DNA of 17,553 nt from Alteromonadaceae bacterium UBA2620 (GTDB lineage Bacteria > Pseudomonadota > Gammaproteobacteria > Enterobacterales > Alteromonadaceae). Each line of letters starts with the position of its first letter. Position 1 is the stretch's first letter. Under the pieces are notes generated by a model. It saw only the letters and a program-made list of their open reading frames with translations, searched no databases and was not told the origin of the DNA. A program made the position numbers and the translations under genes. The stretch is from assembly GCA_002339125.1 (NCBI GenBank), contig DDJQ01000108.1:1-17553 (forward strand), given 5' to 3'. Positions 1 to 7,750 of this stretch are shown here, in pieces.

Positions 1-212
1 CAACCCATAAAGGAAATCAGACCGGCCATAGAGATAAATGATGCGGCTGACATCCAGTCCGCTGCGGTTGCCATACCGTTAAGGACAGGTGGAACACCAC
101 CGCCGGCAACATAGAAGTCGTTGGTTGAACCAGCGCGGGCCCAGATCGCGATTGCGATATACAGGGCAAACGAGGCGCCAACGATGATAAAGGTTAATAA
201 TTGTACATCCAT
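1..212 (-). CDS. Sodium:solute symporter (SSS/SLC5, VC_2705-type), N-terminal part only
   Basis: The first 70 codons are present; the gene runs off the left edge. The translation begins MDVQLLTFIIVGASFALYIA, then an ARAGSTNDFYVAGG block and GMATAADWMSAASFISMAG. The last two blocks are typical of the SSS family in the branch that holds acetate/short-chain carboxylate symporters (ActP relatives). It is an inner-membrane Na+-coupled importer. The start at 212 is supported by a GAGGAG ribosome site 7 nt upstream, made from the last codons of the upstream DUF4212 gene. The gap to that gene is only 4 bp, so the two are very likely co-translated. The adjacent CrbS kinase and nearby acs suggest acetate or a similar small carboxylate as substrate; that part is inference. 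Confidence 0.9.
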   Translation of the reverse strand, partial: MDVQLLTFIIVGASFALYIAIAIWARAGSTNDFYVAGGGVPPVLNGMATAADWMSAASFISMAGLISFMG

Positions 213-216
213 TGGA

Positions 217-483
217 TTACTCCTCGTCTACGCCGTATTTTTTGTCTAATGCATTCATTTTGGCCATATACACAAAAATGAGTACCACAAACACGTATAT
301 TGCACCTTGCTGTGCAAACCAGAATCCCAGCTTAAAGCCAAAGAATTGGATTTCGTTTAGCACGTCTACTAAAAGAATGCCGCAGCCAAAAGACACGACA
401 AACCAGACTACTAACAATTTGGCGAGGATGGAGAGGTTCTCCTTCCAATACGCCGTTTTGTCGTCATCACTTTTAAATGCCAT
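217..483 (-). CDS. DUF4212 family small subunit of sodium/solute symporter
   Basis: An 88-aa protein with two predicted membrane segments, roughly residues 20-42 (ILAKLLVVWFVVSFGCGILL) and 54-74 (FAQQGAIYVFVVLIFVYMAK). The motif YWKENL near the N-terminus and the aromatic FFGFKLGFWFAQQG block are typical of DUF4212 proteins, which are found immediately before VC_2705-type SSS symporters. The likely role is a small partner subunit of that symporter in the inner membrane. The start at 483 has a purine-rich site (GAGGACGGAAAG) just before it. The last residues, DEE, are encoded by the bases that serve as ribosome site for the next gene. Confidence 0.92.
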   Translation of the reverse strand: MAFKSDDDKTAYWKENLSILAKLLVVWFVVSFGCGILLVDVLNEIQFFGFKLGFWFAQQGAIYVFVVLIFVYMAKMNALDKKYGVDEE

Positions 484-552
484 CTTTCCGTCCTCATCAA
501 CAGGTTAATTCGATGTTCTATTTTTACATTTTCCTAACGGAGAGCTTCTCAG

Positions 553-569
553 GCGACTTTAGCGCTTAC
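553..569 (-). promoter_or_regulatory. Candidate CrbR-type site upstream of the DUF4212-symporter operon
   Basis: Read on the minus strand this is GTAAGCGCTAAAGTCGC, about 70 bp upstream of the DUF4212 start. It shares TAAG and AAAGTCG, in the same order and orientation relative to the downstream gene, with two elements upstream of acs. The spacer between the blocks is 4 nt here and 3 nt at acs. An imperfect inverted repeat, GGCGACTTT (552-560) with AAAATCGCC (590-598), also involves this site. That CrbR binds it is inference. Confidence 0.4.
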
Positions 570-696
570 CCTGGCAATCCCAAACCGCCAAAATCGCCTA
601 AAAACCGCATAATTAGGAGCTTCGGATATACTCTAGACGGGCATGTCAATTCAAGAAATGAGACCATGGTCGTAGGTCAGGTCTTAGGGGGTTGGT

Positions 697-702
697 TATA
701 AT
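697..702 (+). promoter_or_regulatory. Putative -10 box of crbS promoter
   Basis: A perfect TATAAT lies 37 nt before the crbS start codon. No good -35 is found at 16-18 nt; the best is AGGTCA at 674-679. Immediately upstream are the perfect palindrome GACCATGGTC (662-671) and three GGTC repeats (668, 675, 680), which could bind an activator or repressor. An alternative is that TATAAT occurs by chance in an AT-rich leader. Confidence 0.4.
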
Positions 703-738
703 GCAATCAGATTTGTTAAAAACCTGTTAGGACAAGGC

Positions 739-3700
739 ATGACGTTCGGTTGGGTTTCGCTCGCACTCGTTTATTTATTTTTATTATTTTACATCGCCAG
801 CTGGGGAGATAAGAATTCTCCCACTGCCAGATGGATAACCTCTCACCCGGTGATCTACTCGCTGGCACTGGCCATTTATTGTACGGCCTGGACCTTTTTT
901 GGAGCGGTGGGTCAGGCTACCCGGGACACCTGGATTTACCTGCCAATCCTGCTCGGGCCGGTACTGGTGTACATTCTGGGTTACCGGTTTATCTACAAAC
1001 TGACGCTGGTCAGTAAAAAACAACACATTAATACCATTGCCGACTTTATTGCTTCCCGCTACGGCAAACGCCAGGCGGTTGCTCTGCTGGTAACCATTAT
1101 CGCTCTGATGGCTACCATTCCTTATATCGCCCTGCAGCTAAAAGCCATCGGCGCAACCTTTAAGCTGTTAACTAACCAGCCTAACAGCCAGTTTATTATT
1201 GTCCTGGCCACCGCCTTTATTGCCCTGTTTGCCATCTATTTTGGTACCAAACAAACCGACGTTACCGAATACCGTCGCGGCCTTATCCTGGCCATTTCCT
1301 TTGAGTCATCCATAAAACTGTTGGCGCTGGTTCTTGTTGCTATCGTCGGCTATCAAGCCTGGTATGAGCAGGAAACCAGGCCGATTCTGGAAGACTTTCT
1401 AACAACAGAAGCGTTGTCTCAGTTCTCCTCCTTTACCTTTTTTGCCCAGGTGATCATGGCCGCCGCTGCGGTGATTTGTTTGCCCCGTCAGTTCCATGTA
1501 GCCATTGTGGATAACCTGAGCCTGAATCACCTTAAAACAGCGCGCTGGTTGTTCCCGCTGTATCTGGCGATTACCGCCGCAGTGATCCCGATTATAGCCA
1601 TGGCCGGACAATCGGTTTTTGCCGACAACCCCATTGAGCCGGATACCTACGTGTTATCACTGGCCATTTTCTCGGAGTCATTTTTACTGCAGGTCATTGT
1701 GTTTGTTGGTGGATTGTCGGCCGCCACGGCGATGATCATCGTAGCCACACTAACACTCAGTACCATGCTGACTAACGACGTGGTGCTGCCTCGCTTACTG
1801 GCGGTAAAACAACATTCCGCCGCATATGGTGATTACGGTAAACGTATCAGGCTGATCCGCCGGGTAATTATTGGCATTATTCTGCTACTGGCCTTTTTAT
1901 ACCACCAGCAAATGACCGGCAGTCGCTCGCTTCATTCCATTGGTTTGATTGCCTTTTCACTGGTTATTCAGCTTATGCCTGCGGTAATTGGTGGCCTGTA
2001 CTGGAAACGCGGCCACGCCCACGGTGTTTACGCAGGCCTGGTAGTGGGGCTGATTACCTGGGTGTTGTGGCTGGTGCTTCCCATCATCAACAACTCCGCT
2101 ACAGACTTTGAACAAAGTGAGTTACTTAGCCAGGGCGCAATTATCAGCCTGATTGCCAACGCCATGGCCTATTGCCTGTTTTCCTGGCTTGCGCCGGCCC
2201 GATTAATTGACAGGATCCAGGCAGAAGCCTTTGTATCACCGGCTGAAGTGCGTAATACGCCACTTAAGAATCAGAGCGTTAACGTGACCATAGCTGACCT
2301 TATCACCCTGCTCTCCACCTTTATGGGCACCGGGCGCTGTAAGCAGCTGGTTAATGAATATCAGCAGCTTCATCACACTACCATTGAGAACTCTCAGGTG
2401 CCGGACGATGCCTTTATGGCCTTCTGCGAAAGGGCTCTTGGCGGGGTAATAGGTGCATCCAGTGCTAAAGCCCTGATCGACAGTGTCCTGCGTGGTAAGA
2501 AGCTCGACTTTACCGAAGTTATTAACTTCTTCGACGATACCACCCAGGCCATGCAGTTTAACATGACGGCCCTGCTTACCTCGCTGGAGAATATGGATCA
2601 GGGTATCAGCGTCATTGATAAACACCTTAATCTGGTGGCCTGGAATAAACAGTACGCCACGCTTTATACCTACCCGGAAGATTTTTTAGTGGTGGGCATG
2701 CCGATAGAAAAGCTCATTCGCTACAACGCCGAACGGGGCGAGTTCGGGGTAAATGATATTGAAGGCGAAATCGAGAAACGCCTGGAACATTTGCGTTCCG
2801 GTACGCCTCACCGGTTTACCCGCCAGCGCAGCGACGGCCGGGTGATTGAAATGGTAGGTAATCCGCTCCCGGGGGGTGGCTTCGTAACCAGCTTTAATGA
2901 TATTACCGGGCACGTGGAAATCCAGCAGGCGCTGGAAGAGTCCAATATCGACCTTGAACTGCGAATTAAAAAGCGCACGGAAGAAGTGCACTCGATTAAC
3001 GCCGAGTTACGCCTTGAGATCGAGCGCCGGCGTGGCGTAGAAAAAGAGCTAATCCGCGCCCGTAAACAGGCCGAAGATGCCAATGCCAGTAAAACCCGCT
3101 TTCTGGCGCTGGCCAGTCATGATGTATTGCAGCCGCTGAACGCCGCCAAGCTTTACGTTTCTGCCTTGCAGGAAGCCAGACTACCGGACGCGGTGAATAA
3201 CATCGTCAACAAACTCAATCACTCGGTAACCTCCAGTGAGGCGCTGATTGCCACTTTGCTGGATATCTCCCGCCTGGACCAGGGCGAGCTCAAGCCCAAC
3301 CCTGAGCCGGTAAATATAAAGGATTTATGCGACCCCATCGTGGATGAATTATCCATGCGCGCCAGGGATAAAGGTCTCACCCTGCGTACCCGTTTACTGG
3401 ACTGCTGGGTATATGCCGATAAAACGTTCTTGTATCGGATTGTTCAGAACCTGCTGTCTAATGCTGTGAAATACACCAACTCGGGTAAGGTGCTGTTTTC
3501 TACCCGTAAGCGCGCTGGGAAGCTACTTATTGAGATTCGCGATACGGGCATTGGTATTTCCAAAGAGCAACAGGCTTTAATCTTTAGCGATTTCTATCGC
3601 ACCAATGATAGCTCAGAGCACGGTATCGGACTGGGCTTAGGCGTGGTAAGGCGCTTAAGCCAACAGATGCAATGTAAGGTAACGGTTGAATCAGAAGTAG

Positions 3701-4170
3701 GCCGGGGCAGTTGCTTCTCGCTAAGCTTCCCCATGACCCAACCTCTGGTCTCAAAAAGTACCTCACTGGCTAACCCGACTGCTTCGTTCCGCGGATTACG
3801 GGTACTGTGTGTGGACGATCAGCAGGAAAATCTCGACGCACTACAAACCCTGTTAGAGAAATGGGGTGTCAGTACGGTACTTGCAGATAACTGGGACGAC
3901 GCTATCACTCAGGCCGATATTTTCTCGCCGCAAATTTTGCTGATGGATTACCAGCTTGGCAACGATCAGAATGGCCTGGATTTAATTGACGCTATTCGCC
4001 AGCACCTCGATATTGTGCTGCCAGCCTCACTGGTTACCGCCACTCACGATGAGGACGTGGTGACCCGTTGTAAGGAGCAAGGGGTGAATTATCTGAGCAA
4101 ACCCATTAAACCCGCCAAGCTGCGCGCGTTGCTGAAAAGTATGACCCGGCATATTAAATCTGCCCATTAA
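739..4170 (+). CDS. crbS: CrbS-type hybrid sensor histidine kinase with SLC5 transporter domain
   Basis: This 1143-aa protein has, in order: an N-terminal SSS/PutP-like domain with about 13 membrane helices (residues 1 to about 490); a STAC-like linker (about 515-605); a PAS domain (about 615-735, core ENMDQGISVIDKHLNLVAWN); a coiled coil (about 740-785); a histidine kinase core with phospho-acceptor His794 in ASHDVLQPL; an ATPase domain with N box around Asn904/Asn908, G1 box DTGIG at 935-939 and G2 box from 962; and a C-terminal receiver (about 1020-1140) with acidic pair 1026-1027, phospho-acceptor Asp1070 and Lys1121. This is the architecture of CrbS/MxtR, relatives of CbrA, which control the acetate switch (acs and carboxylate symporter genes). 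The start has AGGA and AAGG just upstream. It is divergent from the DUF4212-symporter operon, and its presumed partner CrbR lies 4.5 kb away beside acs. No Hpt domain is visible. The name rests on architecture plus neighbours. Confidence 0.88.
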   Translation: MTFGWVSLALVYLFLLFYIASWGDKNSPTARWITSHPVIYSLALAIYCTAWTFFGAVGQATRDTWIYLPILLGPVLVYILGYRFIYKLTLVSKKQHINTIADFIASRYGKRQAVALLVTIIALMATIPYIALQLKAIGATFKLLTNQPNSQFIIVLATAFIALFAIYFGTKQTDVTEYRRGLILAISFESSIKLLALVLVAIVGYQAWYEQETRPILEDFLTTEALSQFSSFTFFAQVIMAAAAVICLPRQFHVAIVDNLSLNHLKTARWLFPLYLAITAAVIPIIAMAGQSVFADNPIEPDTYVLSLAIFSESFLLQVIVFVGGLSAATAMIIVATLTLSTMLTNDVVLPRLLAVKQHSAAYGDYGKRIRLIRRVIIGIILLLAFLYHQQMTGSRSLHSIGLIAFSLVIQLMPAVIGGLYWKRGHAHGVYAGLVVGLITWVLWLVLPIINNSATDFEQSELLSQGAIISLIANAMAYCLFSWLAPARLIDRIQAEAFVSPAEVRNTPLKNQSVNVTIADLITLLSTFMGTGRCKQLVNEYQQLHHTTIENSQVPDDAFMAFCERALGGVIGASSAKALIDSVLRGKKLDFTEVINFFDDTTQAMQFNMTALLTSLENMDQGISVIDKHLNLVAWNKQYATLYTYPEDFLVVGMPIEKLIRYNAERGEFGVNDIEGEIEKRLEHLRSGTPHRFTRQRSDGRVIEMVGNPLPGGGFVTSFNDITGHVEIQQALEESNIDLELRIKKRTEEVHSINAELRLEIERRRGVEKELIRARKQAEDANASKTRFLALASHDVLQPLNAAKLYVSALQEARLPDAVNNIVNKLNHSVTSSEALIATLLDISRLDQGELKPNPEPVNIKDLCDPIVDELSMRARDKGLTLRTRLLDCWVYADKTFLYRIVQNLLSNAVKYTNSGKVLFSTRKRAGKLLIEIRDTGIGISKEQQALIFSDFYRTNDSSEHGIGLGLGVVRRLSQQMQCKVTVESEVGRGSCFSLSFPMTQPLVSKSTSLANPTASFRGLRVLCVDDQQENLDALQTLLEKWGVSTVLADNWDDAITQADIFSPQILLMDYQLGNDQNGLDLIDAIRQHLDIVLPASLVTATHDEDVVTRCKEQGVNYLSKPIKPAKLRALLKSMTRHIKSAH

Positions 4171-4233
4171 TTGTGAGCAGCATCACCCGTGACAATGGCC
4201 CTTTTTTAGGCGTATGCTATAACCAATACGGTA

Positions 4234-4272
4234 GACGGTGAGTCTTGTTATTACTCAAGATTTATCACCGTC
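4234..4272 (+). promoter_or_regulatory. Imperfect stem-loop in rimK leader
   Basis: Arms GACGGTGA (4234-4241) and TCACCGTC (4265-4272) pair perfectly. Inner arms TCTTG (4243-4247) and CAAGA (4256-4260) extend the stem past a small internal bulge. No run of T follows directly, so it is a poor intrinsic terminator for crbS. It may instead be a protein-binding dyad or an RNA structure in the leader of the rimK operon, 84 nt before the rimK start. Confidence 0.4.
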
Positions 4273-4355
4273 ACGACAAATTTTATTTACTTTACATTAC
4301 CCACACACAAGGCAAAGTATGCCGTTTTTTGCCGCAACCAAAATTAGGCTGAACC

Positions 4356-5261
4356 ATGCGAATTGCAATACTATCCCGAAATCCCCGCCTTTACTCTACC
4401 CGCCGCCTCAAAGAGGCTGCCGAGCAGCGCGGACACACCGTGGATATCATAGACACCATGCACTGCTATATGGACATTACCAGCAGCGATCCGTCGGTTC
4501 GCTATAAAGGTGAGAGACTACCTGACTATGATGCTGTGATACCGCGCATTGGGGCATCGGTAACTTTTTATGGCACCTCGGTGGTACGACAGTTTGAGAT
4601 GATGGGCACATACAGCATCAACGAATCGGTGGCCATCAGCCGCTCGCGGGACAAACTGCGCTCCTTACAGCTTTTATCCCGTAAAGGGATTGGTATGCCC
4701 CGTACCGGCTTCGCCCATCACCCGGATAAAGTAGACGACGTAATTAAAAACGTTGGCGGTGCGCCGGTAGTGATCAAGTTACTGGAAGGTACCCAGGGTA
4801 TCGGCGTAGTGCTGGCCGAATCACAGAAAACCGCGGAAGCCATGATAGAAGCCTTTATGGGCCTCAACGCCAGTATTCTGGTGCAGGAATATATTAAAGA
4901 AGCCGGTGGTGCAGACATCCGCTGCTTTGTCGTAGGTGGCAAAGTAATTGCCGCAATGAAACGCCAGGCAGCGCCGGGCGAGTTTCGCTCCAACCTGCAT
5001 CGTGGCGGTTCAGCCAGTCTGGTGCGCTTGTCGCCGGATGAGCGTAAGACCGCCATTAATGCAGCGAAAACCATGGGCTTAAACTGTTGTGGTGTCGATA
5101 TTTTACGTTCTTCACGCGGGCCGGTGGTGATGGAAGTAAACTCCTCTCCTGGTCTGGAGGGGATCGAAAAAGCAACCAGTAAAGATGTGGCCAGCATGAT
5201 TATTCAGTTCATCGAAACCTCTGCAAAACCACACAAAACTAAAACCAAAGGAAAAGGCTGA
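4356..5261 (+). CDS. rimK: RimK, ATP-grasp ribosomal protein S6-glutamate ligase
   Basis: A 301-aa protein, the usual length for RimK (about 300). It starts MRIAILSRNPRLYSTRRLKE, continues with the RIGASVTFYG segment typical of RimK, and has the ATP-grasp parts: Lys in VVIKLLEGTQGIGVVLAE (glycine-rich loop), LVQEYI, DIRCFVVGG, the RSNLHRGG segment and VMEVNSSPGLEGIE with the metal-binding Glu and Asn. Known RimK enzymes add glutamate residues to the C-terminus of ribosomal protein S6 in the cytoplasm, using ATP. The start is preceded by AGGCTG. The stop overlaps the next start as TGATG, so translation of the next gene is coupled. The basic tail (KPHKTKTKGKG) is a minor extension. A related ligase with another substrate cannot be excluded. 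Confidence 0.93.
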   Translation: MRIAILSRNPRLYSTRRLKEAAEQRGHTVDIIDTMHCYMDITSSDPSVRYKGERLPDYDAVIPRIGASVTFYGTSVVRQFEMMGTYSINESVAISRSRDKLRSLQLLSRKGIGMPRTGFAHHPDKVDDVIKNVGGAPVVIKLLEGTQGIGVVLAESQKTAEAMIEAFMGLNASILVQEYIKEAGGADIRCFVVGGKVIAAMKRQAAPGEFRSNLHRGGSASLVRLSPDERKTAINAAKTMGLNCCGVDILRSSRGPVVMEVNSSPGLEGIEKATSKDVASMIIQFIETSAKPHKTKTKGKG

Positions 5262-6292
5262 TGGCCACCAAAGGGCTTGTGATTGGCGGTGAAACCATAC
5301 TGCCGGGTGAAACGAAGAAAATCGCGCTGGATATGCCGCCTCTTTATACTGCTACCAGTATGAGTATTCCGGTTTATGTGAAGCGTGGTAAACGTCCAGG
5401 CCCTACGTTATTCGTAAGTGCGGCGATCCACGGTGATGAGCTCAATGGTATCGAAATTATTGCACGACTTATCAAATCCCGGGCCATCGACAGGTTAAAG
5501 GGCACGCTTATCGCCGTACCAACGGTTAATGTTTACGGCGTGCTCAACCAGTCGCGGTATTTACCCGACCGACGCGACCTTAACCGCAGTTTTCCGGGTA
5601 GCCGTAAAGGCAGTCTGGCTGGGCGTCTGGCACATTTGTTTTTTAATGAAGTGGTGAGTAAATGTGATGTCGGCATCGATTTACATACCGGTGCGATTCA
5701 CCGCAGTAACCTGCCACAGATCCGCGCCGACCTCGACGACGAGGAAGTCCTCGCTATGGCGCAGGCCTTTGGCGTACCGGTATTGTTGAATGCCGATATC
5801 CGTGACGGTTCGTTACGTGCTACCGCCAGTGAAGCCGGCATTAAAATTCTGTTATACGAGGCCGGTCAGGCATTACGGTACGATGAGTTTTCCATACGCG
5901 CCGGGGTAAAAGGCATTATCAACACCATGCGTCATCTGGGTATGCTCAATAAAAGCCGTGCTAAGGGCGTGCCGATTAAACCTTATATTGCCCGCTCCAG
6001 CGGCTGGGTGCGCGCGCCGGAAAGTGGCTTTATTAACCATCTGGCCCAGTTGGGAGACCATGTGGAAAAAGGCGATAAGCTGGCTACCATTGCAGACTCT
6101 TACGGCCAGTTTCTGGGCACTCTCACCAGTCCGGCAGAGGGTGTGGTGATTGGTAAACAAAATATTCCGTTAACCCAGGAAGGTGAGGCGATTTATCACA
6201 TTGCCTATTTTAAAACTCCGGATACCGTGGCAGAACAGGTGGAAATGCTGCAGGACAATCTGGTACCTAATGACACTACGGTGGCCTTATAA
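5261..6292 (+). CDS. Succinylglutamate desuccinylase/aspartoacylase family zinc hydrolase (M14-like)
   Basis: A 343-aa protein of the AstE/AspA clan. The zinc ligands are seen as His57 and Glu60 in AAIHGDELNGIE and His142 in GIDLHTG; RRDLNRSFPG (104-113) is the substrate-binding Arg/Asn block, and Glu200 in LLYEAG is the likely catalytic acid/base. A C-terminal beta domain (about 248-315) has the GDHVEKGDKLATIAD pattern. Family members cleave amide bonds next to an acidic amino acid. The gene overlaps rimK by 1 bp and is followed without any gap by a RimB-like protease, so it probably works on the same substrate. It is unlikely to be AstE of arginine catabolism, because no other ast genes are nearby. 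A role in removing glutamate or in trimming the RimK product is inference. Confidence 0.9.
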   Translation: MATKGLVIGGETILPGETKKIALDMPPLYTATSMSIPVYVKRGKRPGPTLFVSAAIHGDELNGIEIIARLIKSRAIDRLKGTLIAVPTVNVYGVLNQSRYLPDRRDLNRSFPGSRKGSLAGRLAHLFFNEVVSKCDVGIDLHTGAIHRSNLPQIRADLDDEEVLAMAQAFGVPVLLNADIRDGSLRATASEAGIKILLYEAGQALRYDEFSIRAGVKGIINTMRHLGMLNKSRAKGVPIKPYIARSSGWVRAPESGFINHLAQLGDHVEKGDKLATIADSYGQFLGTLTSPAEGVVIGKQNIPLTQEGEAIYHIAYFKTPDTVAEQVEMLQDNLVPNDTTVAL

Positions 6293-6739
6293 ATGAGCAA
6301 ATCCAGTAAAACCAAACAAATGATTGGCGCCCTTGAGTATGGCAGCATGCCAGAACTGGGGATCAATAACTTAGTCATGCGGGTGGATACCGGCGCCGCA
6401 ACGTCTTCACTGCATGTAGACAATATCGAAGAATTTGAGCGCGACAACGAACGCTGGATACGCTTTGATATTCACCCCGATATTCACGACGTTGCCCGCA
6501 CGGTACGTTGCGAAAGTAAGGTGCTCAGCCAGAAAAAAATTAAGAGCTCCACGGCCGACCGGCAGCGCCGCTATGTTATCAACACGCGCCTGCAGATGGG
6601 TGCCCGGTCCTGGAAAATTAAGCTCACGCTAACCGACCGCTCTGAAATGACTTATCTGATGTTACTGGGCAGACAAGCCATGGTAGGCAAGTTCTATGTT
6701 GATCCTGAGTACGAGTTTATCCTGCCAGGCCGCCCGTAG
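6293..6739 (+). CDS. rimB: RimB-type retropepsin-like protease (RimK/LysX-associated, PF05618 type)
   Basis: A 148-aa protein. The retropepsin active-site motif DTGA (Asp32-Ala35) sits in VMRVDTGAATSSLHVDNI, and the second hallmark LLGRQAM comes near residues 125-131, as in pepsin-like folds. Proteins of this family, often labelled ATP-dependent zinc protease, accompany RimK; RimB of Pseudomonas acts in the RimK glutamylation system. The start follows the upstream stop directly (TAAATG), so the three genes form a translationally coupled unit. A strong terminator follows 17 bp after the stop. The family assignment is firm; the gene symbol rests on family and rimK linkage. Confidence 0.85.
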   Translation: MSKSSKTKQMIGALEYGSMPELGINNLVMRVDTGAATSSLHVDNIEEFERDNERWIRFDIHPDIHDVARTVRCESKVLSQKKIKSSTADRQRRYVINTRLQMGARSWKIKLTLTDRSEMTYLMLLGRQAMVGKFYVDPEYEFILPGRP

Positions 6740-6756
6740 CGATTCCAATCTAAGCC

Positions 6757-6784
6757 ATCCGGAAGCGCCTGCTTCCGGATTTTA
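6757..6784 (+). terminator. Intrinsic terminator of the rimK operon
   Basis: A perfect 10-bp stem ATCCGGAAGC / GCTTCCGGAT (6757-6766, 6771-6780) with a 4-nt GCCT loop is followed by TTTA. It lies 17 bp after the protease stop codon and separates the rimK cassette from the next gene. Confidence 0.85.
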
Positions 6785-6838
6785 CCTTAACTTCAGTAAT
6801 TTTCGCCCGCTGGTTGTGCAGGAAGCAAACCCATCACC

Positions 6839-6844
6839 TATACT
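6839..6844 (+). promoter_or_regulatory. Possible -10 box before the first PBP-like gene
   Basis: TATACT (5 of 6 to consensus) lies 33 nt upstream of the chosen start. The nearest -35-like sequence is TTGTGC at 6814-6819, 19 bp away, which is longer than ideal. It falls between the rimK terminator and the gene, where a promoter is expected. Confidence 0.3.
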
Positions 6845-6876
6845 TGAACAGTGATGATTACACAAGTGTGCAGCCC

Positions 6877-7704
6877 ATGAACAAACTGGCCCTGATAACC
6901 GTAGTTGTACTTGGAATTTATTCTGCAAAGAGTAATGCCAAGGAGGTAATAAGGCTACCCACCTTCACCACTGAGCACCCGATTATTGAATATCTGCATT
7001 TGCAACTGGAACAAGCCATCAGGGCCACCGAGCAGGATTACGGTGAAACCGAAGTGGTCAGGCTGAAATTTCCGGTTGAGGAAGAGCGTCAGTTACGCAA
7101 TCTTAATCAGAGCATCACGGACATCGCCTGGGCTACCTGCTCACAGCAACCTAATGAAGCCTATCAACCGGTATTAGTGCCGCAAATAGCCGGGTTGTTT
7201 GGTTTGCGAGTGAAACTGATACGCGCGGATGACACGCGCTTTGACAACATCAACTCTGTCGAAGACTTGAAAAGACTAGTCGCCGTGCAATCCTCCAAAT
7301 GGCATGATTACAAAATTTTGGTAAATAATGGCTTTACCGTACTTTCCTCCGAACGCTTTTCTGCCTACCGGGCAGTCGAGAAGGGTCTGGCCGATTACTA
7401 CCCCAGAGGCATTGCTGAGGTGTTGGGTGAAATGAAAATCGCGCAAACAAAGGGATTGGTAATCGCCCCTGGTCACGCTTTGCGCTACCCCCTGTTGTTT
7501 TTAGTGTACGTTAAAAAAGGCAATACGGCGCTGGCCCAAAGGCTCACCACCGGTTTTGAGCGTTCTATTCAGGATGGGAGTTTTCTGGCGCTGATGGAAA
7601 GCCAGCAGTGGTATCAGCAGGCCGTGTCTATTCTGCGGGGAAGAACGATTTTTGATCTGGAAAATAACGGCTCACTGGGAGGGAGTTTGCAGGCCAAGAA
7701 ATAA
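6877..7704 (+). CDS. Secreted periplasmic-binding-protein-like protein, copy 1 of a tandem pair
   Basis: A 275-aa protein with a signal peptide (MNKLALITVVVLGIYSAKSNA, cleavage likely after Ala21). The start at 6877 is chosen over an upstream in-frame TTG at 6814 because it places the signal peptide at the N-terminus; no strong ribosome site is seen. The body resembles the type II periplasmic-binding fold used by amino-acid receptors: AGLFGLRVKLIRADDTRFD (from about residue 105), AVQSSKWHDYKILVNNGF, and DYYPRGIAEVL. It is clearly paralogous to the next gene, which shares these blocks in the same order. No transporter permease or ATPase gene is adjacent, so it may be an orphan binding protein or a ligand-sensing partner. 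The ligand is unknown. Confidence 0.8.
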   Translation: MNKLALITVVVLGIYSAKSNAKEVIRLPTFTTEHPIIEYLHLQLEQAIRATEQDYGETEVVRLKFPVEEERQLRNLNQSITDIAWATCSQQPNEAYQPVLVPQIAGLFGLRVKLIRADDTRFDNINSVEDLKRLVAVQSSKWHDYKILVNNGFTVLSSERFSAYRAVEKGLADYYPRGIAEVLGEMKIAQTKGLVIAPGHALRYPLLFLVYVKKGNTALAQRLTTGFERSIQDGSFLALMESQQWYQQAVSILRGRTIFDLENNGSLGGSLQAKK

Positions 7705-7750
7705 TACCAGAAACTGTTACAGGCCCCTATGGCAATAATTAGTTCGTAAA

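Noticed and set aside
477..701. 74-codon plus-strand frame in the crbS-DUF4212 intergenic region
   Set aside because: Covers the expected divergent promoters, has no family resemblance and ends at the crbS -10 box.
5261..6292. AstE of the arginine succinyltransferase pathway
   Set aside because: No other ast gene is nearby and the gene is locked into a rimK cassette, so only the wider family name is justified.
6814..6876. N-terminal extension of the first PBP-like protein from a TTG
   Set aside because: It would put 21 polar residues before a clear signal peptide and would begin inside the likely promoter.
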